Source: Firm-04 sp045627405 (GTDB taxonomy: Bacteria; Bacillota; Clostridia; Oscillospirales; Ruminococcaceae). Taken from it: 18,462 bases of DNA. The DNA lies in NCBI GenBank assembly GCA_045627405.1, contig JAZQNP010000029.1, positions 1 to 18,462 on the forward strand, given 5' to 3'. Numbering within the stretch: the stretch's first letter is position 1; every line of letters starts with the position of its first letter. Made by a program: the position numbers and the translations under genes. Shown in pieces: positions 17,776-18,462 of the stretch. Under the pieces are notes generated by a model, which saw nothing but the letters and a program-made list of their open reading frames with translations, did not search any database and was not told where the DNA came from.

Positions 17776-18462
17776 ATGAGCAATTATAAATTTGAAACCC
17801 TTCAACTGCATGTCGGCCAGGAACAGCCGGATCCCGCTTCGGACGCAAGAGCTGTCCCGATCTATGCGACCACATCTTATGTGTTCAAAAACTCCGCACA
17901 CGCTGCTGCCCGTTTCGGACTTGCCGATGCCGGCAACATCTACGGCAGACTGACCAACTCCACACAGAGCGTCTTTGAAGAGCGCATCGCTGCGCTGGAA
18001 GGCGGCGTTGCGGCACTGGCTCTCGCTTCGGGTGCTGCTGCAATCACCTACACAATCGAAGCTCTCGCGCAGGCAGGCGACCATGTCGTTGCACAGAAGA
18101 CCATCTACGGCGGCAGCTACAACCTGCTCGCACACACACTTCCGCAGTTCGGCATCCAGACCACATTTGTCGATGCGCATAACCTCGCTGAGCTGGAAGC
18201 TGCCATATCCGCGCGATTCTCCTGCGCGATCAGGGCGCGGCAATCTCTCCGTTCGCGGCATTCCTGCTGCTGCAAGGCACAGAAACACTGTCGCTGCGTC
18301 TGGAACGCCATGCGGAAAACACCAAAAAAGTCATTGCGTATCTGAAAAATCACCCGAAGGTCGGAAAGGTCAACCATCCGTCTCTGCCGGAGCATCCCGA
18401 TCATGCACTTTACGAGAAATATTTCCCGAACGGCGGCGGCAGCATCTTCACCTTTGAGATCA
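17776..18462 (+). pseudogene. O-acetylhomoserine sulfhydrylase (MetY-type), internally deleted and frameshifted; continues past window
   Basis: A PLP enzyme of the Cys/Met metabolism family that makes homocysteine from O-acetylhomoserine and sulfide. Residues 1-143 are a normal N-terminal part (ETLQLHVGQEQPD, PIYATTSYVF, NIYGRLTNSTQ, LASGAAAITY, TIYGGSYNLL). At about 18206 the sequence jumps, in the +2 frame, to the C-terminal part (IRAILLRDQGAAISPF, LLLQGTETLSLRLERH, VNHPSLPEHPDHALY, then KYFPNGGGSIFTFEI at the window end). About 130-140 codons, including the SATK-type segment with the PLP lysine, are missing. The original frame reads on only to 18345 in nonsense. Both halves look well conserved, so the deletion is recent or an assembly artefact. 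The start follows AAAGAGG by about 9 nt. An intact copy would be about 425 residues. Confidence 0.85.

Noticed and set aside
18200..18230. Programmed frameshift in the metY-type gene
   Set aside because: There is no slippery sequence, and about 130-140 codons of conserved sequence are missing at the same point, so a deletion or misassembly explains it better.

Overview
The window looks like a moderately GC-rich, Gram-positive gut or rumen anaerobe of the Ruminococcus type (Oscillospiraceae). The reasons are three secreted glycoside hydrolases carrying type I dockerin modules (cellulosome-style assembly), strong AGGAGG ribosome binding sites, sporulation-family small proteins (YlmC/YmxH-like, BofA-like), a clostridial ferredoxin-thioredoxin reductase-like protein beside thioredoxin, and a long-form HPF. 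The species cannot be fixed from the sequence; a R. champanellensis- or R. flavefaciens-like organism is an inference.

Layout. 1-99: the end of a dispersed repeat and a small hairpin. 100-615 (-): YfcE-type phosphodiesterase. 732-2072 (+): four closely spaced small genes, three unrecognised and one BofA-like. 2073-2597: a strong promoter driving a 38-codon signal-peptide-like stub whose stop codon lies in a ~280 bp nested palindromic element; one end of that element recurs at 59-83. 2598-3775 (-): a likely operon of a tiny sortase-signal-like protein, a YlmC/YmxH PRC-barrel protein and a polysaccharide deacetylase. 4007-6578 (+): an ArsR/CadC-type metal sensor and a CadA/ZntA P-type ATPase, each preceded by a matching GTTGA..TTCAAC operator. 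6721-9354 (+): GH74 xyloglucanase with dockerin. 9565-10091 (+): short FTR-like reductase subunit plus thioredoxin, sharing a bidirectional terminator with the convergent hpf gene (10144-10674, -). 10985-16485 (-): a two-gene operon, GH43-GH43 with CBM13 and a central dockerin, followed 14 nt later by GH30 with two discoidin-like modules and a dockerin. 16644-17267 (-): cytidylate-kinase-like protein. 17477-18462 (+): promoter, cysteine-rich leader peptide and a MetY-type sulfhydrylase gene that is broken by a large internal deletion and runs off the window.

How it fits together. The three dockerin enzymes suggest attack on hemicellulose: xyloglucan backbone by GH74, and arabinose- or galactose-rich side chains by the GH43/GH30 pair (substrates inferred). 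The metal cassette is a self-contained sensor/exporter unit. The FTR-like/Trx pair would move ferredoxin electrons to disulfides. The cysteine-rich leader before metY suggests ribosome-mediated sensing of cysteine supply.

Ten recognisable promoters all carry TGn directly before the -10 box, so extended -10 promoters appear to be the local norm. The most novel-looking items are the cysteine leader with its competing RNA pairings, the palindromic element with the truncated secreted-protein stub, and the twin-GH43 enzyme with an internal dockerin.
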